Source of the DNA: Antedon mediterranea
Taxonomy: Eukaryota; Echinodermata; Crinoidea; Comatulida; Antedonidae
Assembly (NCBI RefSeq): GCF_964355755.1
Contig: NC_092670.1
Location: 21,761,201 to 21,825,200, forward strand
Length of the DNA stretch: 64,000 nt
Direction of reading: 5' to 3'
Shown: piece by piece, positions 36,801 through 49,000 of the stretch
Numbering within the stretch: position 1 is the first letter of the stretch
How the letters are laid out: every line of letters starts with the position of its first letter
Notes under the pieces: generated by a model
Database searches by the model: none
Told to the model about the DNA's origin: nothing
The model's input: the letters and a program-made list of their open reading frames with translations, nothing else
Program-made: the position numbers and the translations under genes

Positions 36801-38002
36801 GACTTACAAATTGAGCTTTACGTCCTATCTCATTAGCATTAAATCTATATATAGTTCAATAATTCAATATTACATTATATACAGTACTTTATAGACTTTG
36901 TAATTGTTGAGTATGTTGTAGAAGGTAGAGGGGAAAGAAAGATGATGACAGAAAGATCATGCTACAGAAAAGAGAAATTGGAAGGGGAGAGAACTAGAGA
37001 ATGGAGCAAAGAAAAAGAGAGATAGATAAGTTTAAATATTGAAAATATTAAAATTTATGATAATATCTTGAAGGTAGATTAAGTACAGAGTGGATGAGTA
37101 ATAAAATAATTTTATCAATATAACATAAAAAGGGAAATGAACGTACAGCATGAACCCAACCTAGTTCACTCTGATATGTGGTTTAATATTGGAGGACTTG
37201 TCTGCAGAATGGTTAAGAATGCTTGTGTTGCTCCTATTTTAGCTGTATCGTTCCTTTCCGAGAGAGGGCATATGTAAATAGGATCCATGTTATAAGTTTC
37301 GCATTGACTACATGTGTTCTAGAGTTCGGCTTCTAAATGTCTTATTGTGCCGAGATAGTGTGTAATTTACTAAACTAGTAGGCCGCACATTGCTTGTAAG
37401 TTGTTAGAGTATTAAATTACAATAATTAGCCATGGTGAGTTACAAGAATGATGTCATTATAAACTTTTAAATGTTGGAATGGTTGGCAATAGGGTCCAAC
37501 CGGTTAATCACCCATCCCGTTTGAAGAAACCTTAAACCTAGAAACGGACAAGGATTGATAATGTAGATAGAGGTACACTTTTTTAAGGCAATACATGCAT
37601 ATATAGGCTACTGTGCTACGATTTGTCTTAATGTTTGTAAAACATTTTGGCATACATGTCATCGCGTCATAATTATACTCGAGCTAAAAAATTATTTTTA
37701 AATAAATCAAATCGCCCACTGTTGGTGCTACATAGAAGAAACAACAAGAGACATGTGGGTATACAGTATCTGGGAATCTTTTTCAACAAAATATGAAAAA
37801 TAGTCATGTTATAAAAAATAAAATTCTTTTTATTTTTTTTAGGAACAGTAGATGGTAGGGAAAGAAATTGTGGTATGATGTAGGACATGGTTGTTAACCT
37901 TTCATATAAAAGACTTACTAGCTGCCATGAGAAGTTGGTTATTTTTTTAATGACTTCCAATTCTTTCAGAGGTAAAGTTATGGTACAGTACTTTTATAAT
38001 TG
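30847..38002. other. 7-kb gene-free stretch
   Basis: AT-rich, with many short frames but none with splice sites or family motifs. I saw short hairpins (for example around 31808-31845) but no transposon with both ends. Confidence 0.45.
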
Positions 38003-38400
38003 TAACAATTATAATTGACCAATCAGATTTAAGAATGGAAAGTATACATTTTATTGCTATGGTTATAGAACCCATGTGGTAACGCTTGGTTTTTTTTTTT
38101 GTCATGCTTCAATGAATAATGTTCCACTTATTTCCAAAATTGACCAATCAAAACTTAGTTTAAGGGTGACTTTTCTTGAGTTATGTTATTTCATCCAATT
38201 AGAAGCAAGTTCACTTAACATTCTTTTTAGTTATTGATCCACAACAATAATAAATGAACTCCCCAGGTATCATTATATTATTTATGCATTTTTATACATG
38301 GAAACCTGTTATTTGATATTAATGTTTTCCCACAACATCTAAGAAAACAAAACAACAATTAAGTATAAATATAAACACTATATATATCACAATTTTTTTT
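38003..38400 (+). repeat. Left arm of a 6.3-kb spaced inverted duplication
   Basis: Read against the reverse complement of 44312 leftward it shares GACCAATCAGATTTAAG-like sequence, TGGTTATAGAACCCATGTGG (20 of 20), ACTTAGTTTAA and ACCTGTTATTTGATATT. Similarity falls off after about 38400. Confidence 0.75.
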
Positions 38401-38526
38401 ACACACCCTTTTTTACATAAGTTTGTTCTCCATCCAGATCCACACACTAATTACTTTTAATTGTACAACTTGTATAATGAGCTCCTATAACAACAGTATT
38501 AATTATATTGAATGAAGAACTATCTG

Positions 38527-38645
38527 CTATAGTTTCATTTCATTTATTTCGTCAGAAACAACAAATACATAACAAAACAAAAGAAAAAGAGTTCAAACAA
38601 ATAATTTAACAAAAAGGCGAAATAAATCACTGTAAAGTGGCTCAC
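38527..38645 (-). mobile_element. Probable LINE 3' tail
   Basis: On the minus strand it ends GACGAAATAAATGAAATGAAA, an AATAAA signal plus a short GAAAT repeat, as in the other LINE ends of this window. No coding part. Confidence 0.35.
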
Positions 38646-38807
38646 CAAAATGGAAATAGAAAAGAGTTATATACTGTACAATTATAATTAAAATACTAAT
38701 ATTAGTTAAAGAGCTCCTGAGTAATGCTATAGTTTAACACTAAAATATTGTTTTTACAGACTACAAGGCACCCATATTTTTTTCATAATCATAATTGTAT
38801 TTCAATA

Positions 38808-39446
38808 ACTCAATTCAATTCAATTCAAAGCAACATTTATTTTCTCTTTTCATATACAAAATAGATTTCAATGAACAATATATATGTAAACAAAATTTTG
38901 AAAGAAGAAGGTACACGCCCAGAAAAATGAAAAACACATCTTGTGGAGGACGTACCTATTACAGACACAGACAATGAAAATTTAAAAAAAAATAAATAAT
39001 AAATAAAAAAAAATTTTAAAAACCCGACCGAGGAAAAGTTAATATTTGGAAATAAGGTGACTTTTAAGTTTAGATAAAAATGATTTGCTAGAAACAGAGT
39101 TTAAGATGGGGAGTGGCAGATCGTTCCAAAAAGTGGGTCCGGAATACCTAATGTTGTGTTGAAAGTGGTTGGTTTTATGGGTTGGAATATGTAATTTTGA
39201 ACAAATACGGGTATGAAGATAATGAATTGAAGAATTTGGAGTGAACATGGAGCAGAGATATTTGTGAAGGTTAGAATTAATAGAAGAAAAGATGAAAGAA
39301 CCTTGTTGGGTTAGATTGATATCAGAGACTTTGAGAAGATGGAGCTTTGAAAAAAGATGAGATGAATGAGACAGGTGAAATTGTCTCGTGAACATATTTT
39401 CGGCCTTTTTATTGTCCAATATACTATAGTTATACATTAGAGTCAC
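38808..39446 (-). mobile_element. Second 5'-truncated LINE, C-terminal ORF2 fragment and tail
   Basis: The minus-strand frame 39446-39039 (135 residues) ends with R-Y-S-G-P-T-F-W-N-D-L-P-L-P-I and K-S-F-L-S-K-L-K-S-H-L, the extreme C-terminus typical of CR1/L2-like reverse transcriptases. A 3' tail follows to AAATAAATGTTGCTTTGAATT and a (TTGAA)n repeat at about 38808-38826. The 5' part is lost beyond 39446. Not the same copy as 9009-9925; the proteins differ. Confidence 0.8.
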
Positions 39447-41261
39447 TATAAAATATTATGTCTGCCAGTATCCCATAAAATAATGAACTAGTTAATTAGT
39501 GGTCAGTAACAAGTTAACAAAGTTTAATATAAAACATATGAAATATGTTTAAAGGGTGGTATTGTTTAACACCTATGGTATTGTTCTGGCCAATGGGAAA
39601 AGGGTATACAGTGTTGTGTAATATATAATCATAAATTGTGTATGGCACCTGTTGATGAAGTATAATGAATGAAACTATAACTAGAGTGAACTGTTACTAG
39701 GATATATAGCCAGCTATAATTTTACTAAAATAGGTTTAGCATATGACCAGGCTGGCTATAAAAGTTTACCTAAAACAAAAACATTAAACTTTAAGATATA
39801 TACATTTTAACTTATTTTTCTTTGCTTTTAAAACATACAAAATGTAACCAGCTAGTCAGTTATTGATTAGTCCATACTTTTAATAGTTTTATTTATTGTC
39901 AGTATATTACCATCAGTAAAAAATAAAGAATGTCTTCATTTGACTGTCAGTAGTACCATATTGGTTTGTTTGATAGTGTAGACAGAGAATTAGATGAAAA
40001 AAAGAATGATTGAATGCTTCAAGCAGAGAAAGAAAAATGGGGAATGGAAGGGGGACTTCTCTGTTTCAACTTCTGGGAAATTTAGACATCCCACAACAGT
40101 AATACTAATAGTGTATAAACAGGTGTTGGTAGTAATACTATGGAACTTGGCAAAATAGTAGTTGGATTGGGTTATTAACCAATCAGAATTGATTGTTGAC
40201 ATGCTAACTAATTATATAGGTACCTTGAACCATTTCTTTTTTAGTGGTTTTATTTCTTTAAATGAAACTCAATTTAAACTAAATAAGCTGGAGTCGTGTC
40301 AATTATGGGGCAACTGTATAAATTGAACTTTTTTTAAACTTTTCTATTAAAAAAAAATATTGATACAGAAAAATACCAAATACTGTATGTGCTCACTGGT
40401 TAATTTTAAATTGTTTTTATGCTACATGATGAAGTAACTATTACATTAGGGCAATTTGTGCACATGATTAGTTTTTACGTTTACGATATATTTGGATATG
40501 TACAGTCAAACCTGCACTTTTTTTTTGCAATAGATTTTTTTTACATTTTTGTGGAGTTTACAGAATATTTGTGGAGTTTGTGTTGGTTACTTTAAATATT
40601 ACTACTACCATTCTTTGAGTAAACATGATATCTCTAAATCATTTGTATGTACATTCCAGGTTTAATTTGAGACAACATTGAATGTACTATAGTTTTGTAT
40701 GATATCGTCTAAGATTACGAAATCTCATGCAATATTCAACCCGCTGTGAGCATCTTTTCATTTTCTCATTTCTTTATTTTGAAAAAAATGTCCTCGCAAT
40801 AATTGTAACAAATAAAATCAAAAAGTTCAACGAAATATATATAGGATATGATCACTAACAAGGTCACATCCTACATTGCATTCAAACACCCAGAGGTTAA
40901 ATTAGCCTCAAGGCATGATGGGAAAATAAATATCCACCAATCAGAAGCACCCGTTCCTGTACTTTTTATGTCTGCTAATGAAATTTGACAAATTGAATTT
41001 TGCCAGATGCATTGGATTCCGGAAAAGACAGCGTCAACAATTATTTTTATAAATGTAATCGCATCGAAAAGTTTCATATTTAATTCGTCATAGGACTCAA
41101 AATAAATTTGATAAAATAGAAATTAACTCGACTCATTTTGTACTGCACAACTTTATTATGTATGAGTTTGGTATGATAACTGCTAATGTCTCTGTAAAGT
41201 AATAATTCTGCAAGGGCATGTTTCCACTGAAGAATCTGTTTTTGTTTGTTTTTTTTTTGCA

Positions 41262-41480
41262 TAATAATAACAACATTTATTTAACATCATCGGACAGTTT
41301 ACATTGTTTATGGTCAAGACACACAGAAGCCAAAGTGGCTTGTCTTTGTAGTTCCTAAGCATAAAACATAGACGGACGCATTACAATTACAAAAAAATGA
41401 CATTTTAAGACAGAAAAAGAAAAAATAGAAAGTACAAAGTAGTTATATCATCACGTTGTAACCTAATTTTACTCAGAATA
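41262..41480 (-). mobile_element. LINE 3' tail
   Basis: The minus strand ends GTTAAATAAATGTTGTTATTATTAT: the same AAATAAATGTTG ending as the LINE at 38808, but with a TTATTA-type tail. No protein-coding remnant is left. Confidence 0.5.
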
Positions 41481-41494
41481 AAACTTTACAGTAT

Positions 41495-41700
41495 TTATTT
41501 ATTTATACACATCCAACAGCGAGCACAAACTCGCCAATTACAGGATGACATAAACGATTCTATAATTTATTGTGCTTATAAACTCCTTAAGTCTCATTTG
41601 AGGCTTTGGGAGTCGTGTTGAACGAGTCATGAGTTACACTCCTGGCACTAGGTCAGGATTGAACCCTGGACTTTGACCTAACACAACAAACGTTCAGTTT
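41495..41700 (-). mobile_element. SINE copy 1 (shared with 51115-51312)
   Basis: Shares with the copy at 51115: CATCCAACAGC, CTCGCCAATTACAGGATG, ATAATTTAT, TCTCATTTGAGGCTT, CCTGGCACT and a B-box-like GGTTCAATCCTGACC (minus strand). The minus strand ends in an (AAATA)n tail. The tRNA-like A box is degraded. Confidence 0.7.
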
Positions 41701-42388
41701 CGATAGTCGCCTTTGAAAAATCCTAGCCAGCCCACAAGTGGTCTATTTTTACATTCTTGTTTCAAATTCTTCTCTAGTAAAATTTGGAGTATTTTCGTAT
41801 GCACCTTTGATCTGATTTGCTGCTTAATCGACATTAAGCTAAATTTCATGTCAATTCACTTAATCTAACGTATTATCTCTCTTTGATCTTAAGACACTAG
41901 AAAATGTCTGTAGGCCGAGATTTTAAAGTATTTCACTTTGGTGAGAAGTTCAATTTTCGGAATTAACAGGTTTAACCGCATAACGGCACCAGTGTTATGC
42001 TCTATAAGACAAAAGTAAAGATTTATCCATTATATTCTTATCTTAAAAGGATTTATGAAAACATTCCAAAGAATTGGCATATGCAAGTCATCATATAATA
42101 AGTTAAAGAAGGCCAAATACTGTGTGCAAGTCATCATGTAATAGTTAAGAAAGGGCGACTGCTAACATGCGCCCCCTGTGGTTTAAACATTGAGGTCCAG
42201 GCCCTGTTGTTGGTAGGTTAATCGATATGGGGTACATGCTGTGGAGAGTGCTAGATTCTTGACCAACCAGCATGAAAGCGGGAGTTTATGTGTGGCTAAC
42301 CCGTTGTTTCCTATCAAAAATATGTACTATTTATGTCAAAATTTGGACGTTAATGATTTTACAAGTATGGTGAAGTTGTGCAGAATTA

Positions 42389-43063
42389 GGGTATGTTCAG
42401 ACTCACGGAGTTACGGTGGAGTTATCTACGCAAGGCGTACGGTAATCCGTGGCGTTAAAAGCCAAGGTGTTCAGACACAACGATCAACATTCCAATGCCT
42501 TGCGTTTAAACACTCTGATCAGGTCAAAGCAGATAGAACTATATGTATACATTCATGACAATGCATGAAAGTTTACATCGTTTACATTGTTTTTTTAATT
42601 TTTATTTATATAATCTTTACCTTCAAATATACTGATTTGTTCTTACTACTTGTAGAATTGCATTTTAATTCAAAATAATTTAAAACGTAATTGTTACATG
42701 GACAATTATCCGATTAATTGATATAATTTATGAAAATATCATATTACTGATGCCAACTTTACTGTTCTTTAAAATCTGAACCTGAAAATACATTTGTCAT
42801 AGCTAATTCGCTGTCGTATCATAGGGTACGGGTATGTAGTTGCTGTCTGCTAATCATGGTCGTGTATTTTCATTGGTTAAGGTTAAAATCACTGATGCAT
42901 CACTGGATTAGCGTTATGAAATCTACCCTCTCCCGCTAGAGTTATTAACGCCACTGGCGCGGAGTAACAGCTTCCTAACGCTAATCCGCGGCATGGTTCA
43001 GACACAAAAATATGTACGCCGCTTACATAACTCCACCGTAACTCCGTGAGTCTGAACATACCC
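42389..43063. mobile_element. MITE with about 38-bp terminal inverted repeats
   Basis: The left end GGGTATGTTCAGACTCACGG is repeated, inverted, at the right end; the match runs to about GGTGGAGTTAT (38 bp, perfect). TA borders both ends. Inside, GTTCAGACACAA and ATCCG(T/C)GGC also occur in inverted pairs. 675 bp, no transposase. Confidence 0.9.
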
Positions 43064-43067
43064 TAAG

Positions 43068-44312
43068 ATTAACATTTTTAGGGTGTGTTTTGGTTTAATA
43101 TGGAGTTTATTTTAATATATAGGCCTACTTTATATTATTTTTAATTGCTGTATTGGGTGTCATGGGATATTAACATTATAGGGCCTGTTTCTATAGAGCA
43201 GAGAATACGGTTTTGAATACCGTTCTTTTCAAGAACCGTTTTTTCTTGCCAGCAGAAATGGGTCCCCACAAAAAACCACAAAAAAGAACCGATCTTAAAA
43301 ACGGTTTCAAAAACCCCAATTGATTGCGGTCTCGATCGCAAAGAACCGTTCTGAAACCGGTTTCCGCGGAGCAATTTTTAGCTGCAACACAATCGCGGTC
43401 TCAATTTGACCCCAAAAACTGAACTCTGCAGTGTGCTGCACTGGGATGATTGCGGTCATCTCGCAGTCAAACTCGCGCGATAGGACCTAGGCCTAAGTCA
43501 TTTTTATTTCTCTAGATAGTGAGTATTTTATTTAACTAAAAAATGTTGACCGATGCCATTACGAGGTTCGTAAAAAATATGTGAAGGAAAGAAGATGAGG
43601 GGACTTGTCGGGAGTCGGAAGAAAGACTCGCGTATAGGCCTACATGTTTTTAAGAATATTGTAAAGCGTGTGAAAAATAGACGAGTTCAACTTGACAATA
43701 TCAGAGGGTGCGACGTACCTATACTTTAACCAAGGACCACAATAACGTTTCAGGTAATAATTCCCCCTTCTATGATGAAATGGATGCTATTTCTTGGGGA
43801 TCGCGCTATGCGAAAAAAAGTAAACATGACCTCGATCAAATCGCGCTTCCGCCTAACGAACTGCATTGTGGTGTATATAATGACGTCATTCATAACGAAC
43901 GCACATGGACGGAACCGGTTTTATTGGAGTAAAAATTGAGCTGCAACGCGATCTTTATTTATAAACAACAGCCGAAACCGGTTTCCAAAAAACCGTTCTT
44001 TTTTTATTTTTCAATAGAAACAGGCCCATAGAATAATATCAAATAACAGGTTTCCCTGTATAAAAATACATAAATAATAATACTCTCTGTGGAATTCATT
44101 TAAAAACCATTGTGGGTGATTAACTGAGAAATAAAATTGTTTCCAATTGGCTGAAAGGTTACAATTATAAAGTAACCATTAAACTAAGTTCTGATTGGTC
44201 AGTTCTTAAATATAGGAAAAAAAGAAAGTTTTACCACATGGGTTCTATAACCATGGCAATCAATTGTGTACTGTACTTCCTGAAGTCAGATTGGTCTGTT
44301 TATAATTATTGA
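43068..44312 (-). repeat. Right arm of the inverted duplication, interrupted by a MITE
   Basis: Inverted partner of 38003-38400. Weak homology resumes left of the element at 43181-44027 (AATGTTAATATCCCATG, ACACACCCT), so that element inserted into an existing arm. Confidence 0.65.
43181..44027. mobile_element. MITE with GGGCCTGTTTCTAT ends and AACCG subterminal motifs
   Basis: The left GGGCCTGTTTCTAT is the inverse of the right ATAGAAACAGGCCC. Both ends are flanked by ATA, a likely 3-bp target duplication. Next to both ends a motif of the type AACCGGTTTC / ACCGTTCTT is repeated in both directions. 847 bp, no transposase. It is related to the element at 52197-53105 (shared GCGGAGCA and AGCTGCAACACAA core). 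Confidence 0.88.
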
Positions 44313-44327
44313 GAAAATGCTGAAATA

Positions 44328-45022
44328 TATATAGTGCATATATTTAAAAAACGTTTTATACATATTGCTTACCTGGATAAACCAACAATAGCCTATATGC
44401 CTCGAAGATATAACATGGACAGTAAAACATTCATTGAACAATGGTATAGATTAAACAGATTGCACATTCACATACAACATTGCAACAAAACTAAACTTAC
44501 ACATGTTTGCAATGAATATTATTATGTCCATGGTATTACCATCACATTTGTAAAACCATTTTAAAATATAATTTTTTCTTTTAAAAGAATTCCAGACATT
44601 TAATAATCAATTCAACAACCTGTCATGAAGTTTAAAACATTTCACACCTTTCTACATTTTAACACTACAATCACACAAGCAAATCACGATTTGAGGTATT
44701 CCTTTACATGTCAGATCTGTTGAAAGATTTTTTGACAATTTAGTCTATTCTGTCTAAACATATTAAGCTCACTACCCATCATATGTATAGTGCATGTCCA
44801 TTATCTTTTATTGGCAGTTGCCCTACTGCCTACTCCACAGGTCAATGTTTACATTACAGAATAAAATACAAACATTAACTTGACACATATCCCAACAGCC
44901 AATCACAATTAGTCGTTATAAGAGTGATAGTTAATCCTTGAAAGTTCATCTGATGAACTCACAAGAATTTTGTTTTATGGAGAACACAACAAAGTGTGTA
45001 TGTGCTGCTCAGTCTAGCTAGG
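44328..45022. other. No gene recognised
   Basis: AT-rich; one 76-codon plus-strand frame at 44334 has no splice sites, family motif or partner. Confidence 0.4.
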
Positions 45023-45055
45023 GTTCAACCAGGGAGTACAACTCCCTGGTTCAAC
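45023..45055. mobile_element. 19-bp palindromic insertion with 7-bp direct repeats
   Basis: CAGGGAGTACAACTCCCTG at 45030-45048 (8-bp arms around ACA) is flanked on both sides by GTTCAAC (45023-45029 and 45049-45055). The same type of insertion occurs at 60921-60947. Confidence 0.75.
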
Positions 45056-45720
45056 CTACTCAGTCTAGGTTGAACCTTTTTTATGTGGTGTACTAGAACA
45101 TCCCCCTTTTTTAGTTATTTAAATCTATATATAGTTTTTTTCAAGCAAAACTTGGTTTGATTTAAAACTTTCCACTCAATTTCTCAATTCATTTATAGCA
45201 CATTCTTCTAGAAATCATAGAATATGGTAAACAGCTTCAACACAAAAAAAGGGGCAAAAGAGAAAATATAAGTAAAAAACCACAAATTGAGGATGTTACA
45301 TTGTTGTTTTATTATTTTTGTTTTCTTTTAAAATTTCTCATTGCTAAAATCTCTGTTATACAAAATAAGTCCTTGACTAACTTTCTATTTATAAGTACCT
45401 TGTATAGTGTCTATTTACTGCAGCAATCTTTTTATTTACCAACCTGACTTACAAGGATAAGTTTGAACAATAGGTGTATTACGAGACAAGAACAACACGC
45501 TTCACGGTATTGTTCTGATGGAATGCAGCACACGCAACATGTAAATAGGCAATAGCACGAGTACAAACATCACACGTCAGTCTTCTGATACGATCTTTTA
45601 TCTATTGTTTGTTTATCTCGTGTTGTGGCAACAACCGAAAAGTTGTCTTTTTGGACAAACATGTTACTTCATAATCATGACTTCATATTCAAGTTTCCTA
45701 CCATATCAAATATATCTTTA

Positions 45721-46050
45721 GAATAACCATTCTTCTGGTTGAGTAGTAACATATAACATCTAACATGGTATATTGAAACTATTATGAATATGCCTTGATT
45801 TGAACCTAATCATCGACTTGATATAGGTTGGCAAGTTGACCACCAAACCACATTGAATAACCATTCTTCTGGTTGAGTAGCAACACATCATCTAACATGT
45901 TATATATTGCAAATGAATATGCCTTGATTTGAACATACAGTAATCATCGACTTGATATAGGTTGGCAAGTTGGCCACCAAACCATATTGAATATATCTTT
46001 GAGAAACATTCTTCTGGTTGAGTAGCAACACATAAACATGTTTCCAGGGT
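45721..46050. repeat. Tandem array, 2.4 units of about 134-146 bp
   Basis: CATTCTTCTGGTTGAGTAG starts each unit (45728, 45862, about 46008). Units continue with ACATCTAACATG, GAATATGCCTTGATTTGAAC and CATCGACTTGATATAGGTTGG. Confidence 0.85.
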
Positions 46051-49000
46051 ACGTATCCCAGGGTGCTCATCAAATTTTAGACTCTCAGAAAGAGGTTAAT
46101 TAAGGTCACACCATGAGGGATTTCTAGCGTTAAACGCCATGTTTATAGTGTCAAAGAATTAGCATGCAGACAAGATCAATTTAAATGGGAGACATATAAC
46201 AACATATTACCTAAAACTTAATTATAGTTTAACAGTGATAATTTAATTTTTGAAGCGGGGTTAATTTGGGAGAGAATTTAAAAGATGCAAGCGTGTTTGT
46301 CGTGTCAATCAAAATGTGAATCTTTGTGTCGTCTAATTTTAGATCAATTCAGATATTAATCAATTAAATAATTTGTATTTGTTTGTTTAATCTTTCTTGA
46401 ATTTCCATGTAGAATATCAAAATGTTTACCACAGTGTAAACCAGAAATTGGCCTATAGATATAAACATAATTCAGTTTAGAAATTATACTGTATAATAAA
46501 TACCTGTATCTCACTTTAATGACATTTTTAGTACCCTGGATATTACAAATATTATATGCATTAGACCACATGACAATTGTGATTCCCAGGGTAGTTTAAA
46601 TAACCCCAGGCAATGCTGATGATGCAGCATTTTCAGTAGGCTGCAAGTTGTGCTGTCAAAGCATGACCTCAAGCCCAACATGGATAGATAAGATATCCCA
46701 AGGGAAAAGTTGAGTAAGGGTGCTGAGCCCACATTCAATGCAGGAGGTGTGCTGATGTTATCCAGGCTAGGCTAGACATCCCCTATGCACTGGTGTCATG
46801 GCACCAATTAAATGCCTTTATATTGTATAACTTCCAGCTTTTTCAGATGTTACCTGCAGCATTGATTTTGCCAACCTGTCTGTAATATGTGCTAAAAAAT
46901 AATTTATCTCTTAAATCTCATTGCTTGCTCATTTATAAAATGTCTTTATTAAAAAATTATAATAAGATATTGTACTTGTACGATAGTTGTGTAGCTGCTA
47001 ACATAAAAAACATAGTACAGGATAGTTATTTATAATATATTATTTAGGTTTATTACTGATAATACATTTTACATGATATAAAAGTGCTCTGTTCCATATT
47101 ATATATAATACATAAATAATTATTAGCCATATGTTTTATACAATAGTAAGGAATTCGCTCATGATCTGTATCCTCTTTGTTAGTGACCCAACTAGGATAC
47201 ATATTTTATTATCTATAAAATATTTATTCTATTTTAAGATTTTCAGCAAGCATAAACAATTTTGATTACTAGGTTATGGTAATACAAGGTTCAAGTTTTC
47301 CCAATATTCCGGTAGCATAAAAAAGAAGAATCCAAAATTCATCCATGAGACAGGAAGGAGCCATTATTTTCCATTGGGATCTGGCAGCTGTTTTCCCAGT
47401 TCTTAGTGCTCTTTTCCAAAAGACTTGTTTTAGGTTAATAATTCTTTCTGCAAGATCCAAAATACCTCCCTTTGGATCCCCCTTCAATGCCTTTCCAATA
47501 TGTTATTGACTGTGTTAGTACATCTCCCTGGTTACAGTACCTTATATCTTAGCTTGTTTCTTCTCTCTGATAGTCACAGCTTTTCAATGGGGCATCTACT
47601 TAATAATAATAGTTATCAGCACCTCATAATATACTATTATTGCCAATTGTTCCTTCTCTTCTGATAGTGCAGTATAAGTTGATAGTGACAGTCCTTCTGT
47701 CTCTTGTCAGTCAACTATCCACCTGACAACCTTACTCTTGACTTTCAGTAATGCAGACTTTTTCCAACAGAGGTCATAGGCCTACAGTACCTCCTACCAC
47801 GGAGAATCCTATTTCTCCATGCTCCTACAAATCACTGCCATCATTTCACAAACCAGCCTGACAAACCAGATTAGTTACAAGTAATTTGGAAGCTATTACA
47901 CCAGTAATTATTGCTTTAAATGAATACATCTTTTATTTAGTAACAGTATGTAATCATACAATGTAAATGCCCTTGTATGTTTATTTCTTCAGTTAAAAAA
48001 TACACAAATGCACAGTAAAATACTTTTTGTTGATATAAAGTTTGCAGTACACCACATATATTAGTTTTGAAAAGAACTCAATGTTTTGACGTTCTGAGGA
48101 CGATCAAAGCATATTGATCGAAATGTCAAGTAACTCAACAGAACTATAAATAATATACATGGTGTACCGAAAACTTTATATCAACATTTTATTTCGCCAT
48201 GCAAACCTTCAAACAATATATTTAAAAAAAATAAAAACATGTGTTGCTGTATTTAAATTATGCCTTCTGCTTATAGCATTATTGATATTAGTTATTAATA
48301 TTTTTTTAATAAATGAAAATATTAAAAACAAAAATATAAGCAATATCTTTAAAAGTAATTTAAACATTAAACTTTAGACAACATTTGGTTCTTTCATGTA
48401 AATTTCAATAAACATTAAATATTGCTTCAAGCCAACTAAAAAGTAAAATATGTAACTACCCACAAACAAAAATTAAATATACAGAAAGTTCACTGTTATT
48501 AATAGTGATAATTCAATTTATTTTCACATCAGAACAAAGAAAAAAATGAAACTGTGACGTTTTCCCGCTTAAAATGTAATTGGTATTTTATTTGCAGATA
48601 CAGGGTAATTAACTAACTTGATGTTCTTGAATTTCAATAAAAAAAAACTTAATGAAGTAGGCCTACATTGCCAGAAGATATAAAACAAATAATGACTTTG
48701 CAATATGTAACATCAAATTTGAATCTATTATTGGTTGCCAAGAGCTTGTATTGACAGATATTGTAGCCAGATTGAAGGAACAAATATTTTGTTTGTGACC
48801 AAGTTAATGAAATTGGTGAACTTCTGATTTGTATAGACATAGAACCTAGGGCGTCGTCTGGACCAAGAACCTAGGAGGACCTAGACATATTTGGGGTTTT
48901 CTGGACCAAGAATCTGCCAAAACTCTGTCGAGGAATCAAGTGAGTGAGAAAGCTGTGCCAATGTCCTCACATGTACACACTGATTTAACATAACTAACTC

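Noticed and set aside
42241-42558. 105-codon plus-strand frame
   Set aside because: It crosses the left end of the 42389 MITE, so the reading frame joins unrelated flank and transposon sequence.
43708-43932. 74-codon frame inside the 43181 MITE
   Set aside because: Too short for a transposase and without catalytic motifs; left as part of the non-autonomous element.
48159-48377. 72-codon plus frame with a hydrophobic segment
   Set aside because: The Leu/Ile/Lys/Asn-rich composition follows from AT-rich DNA; no signal of selection or exon structure.
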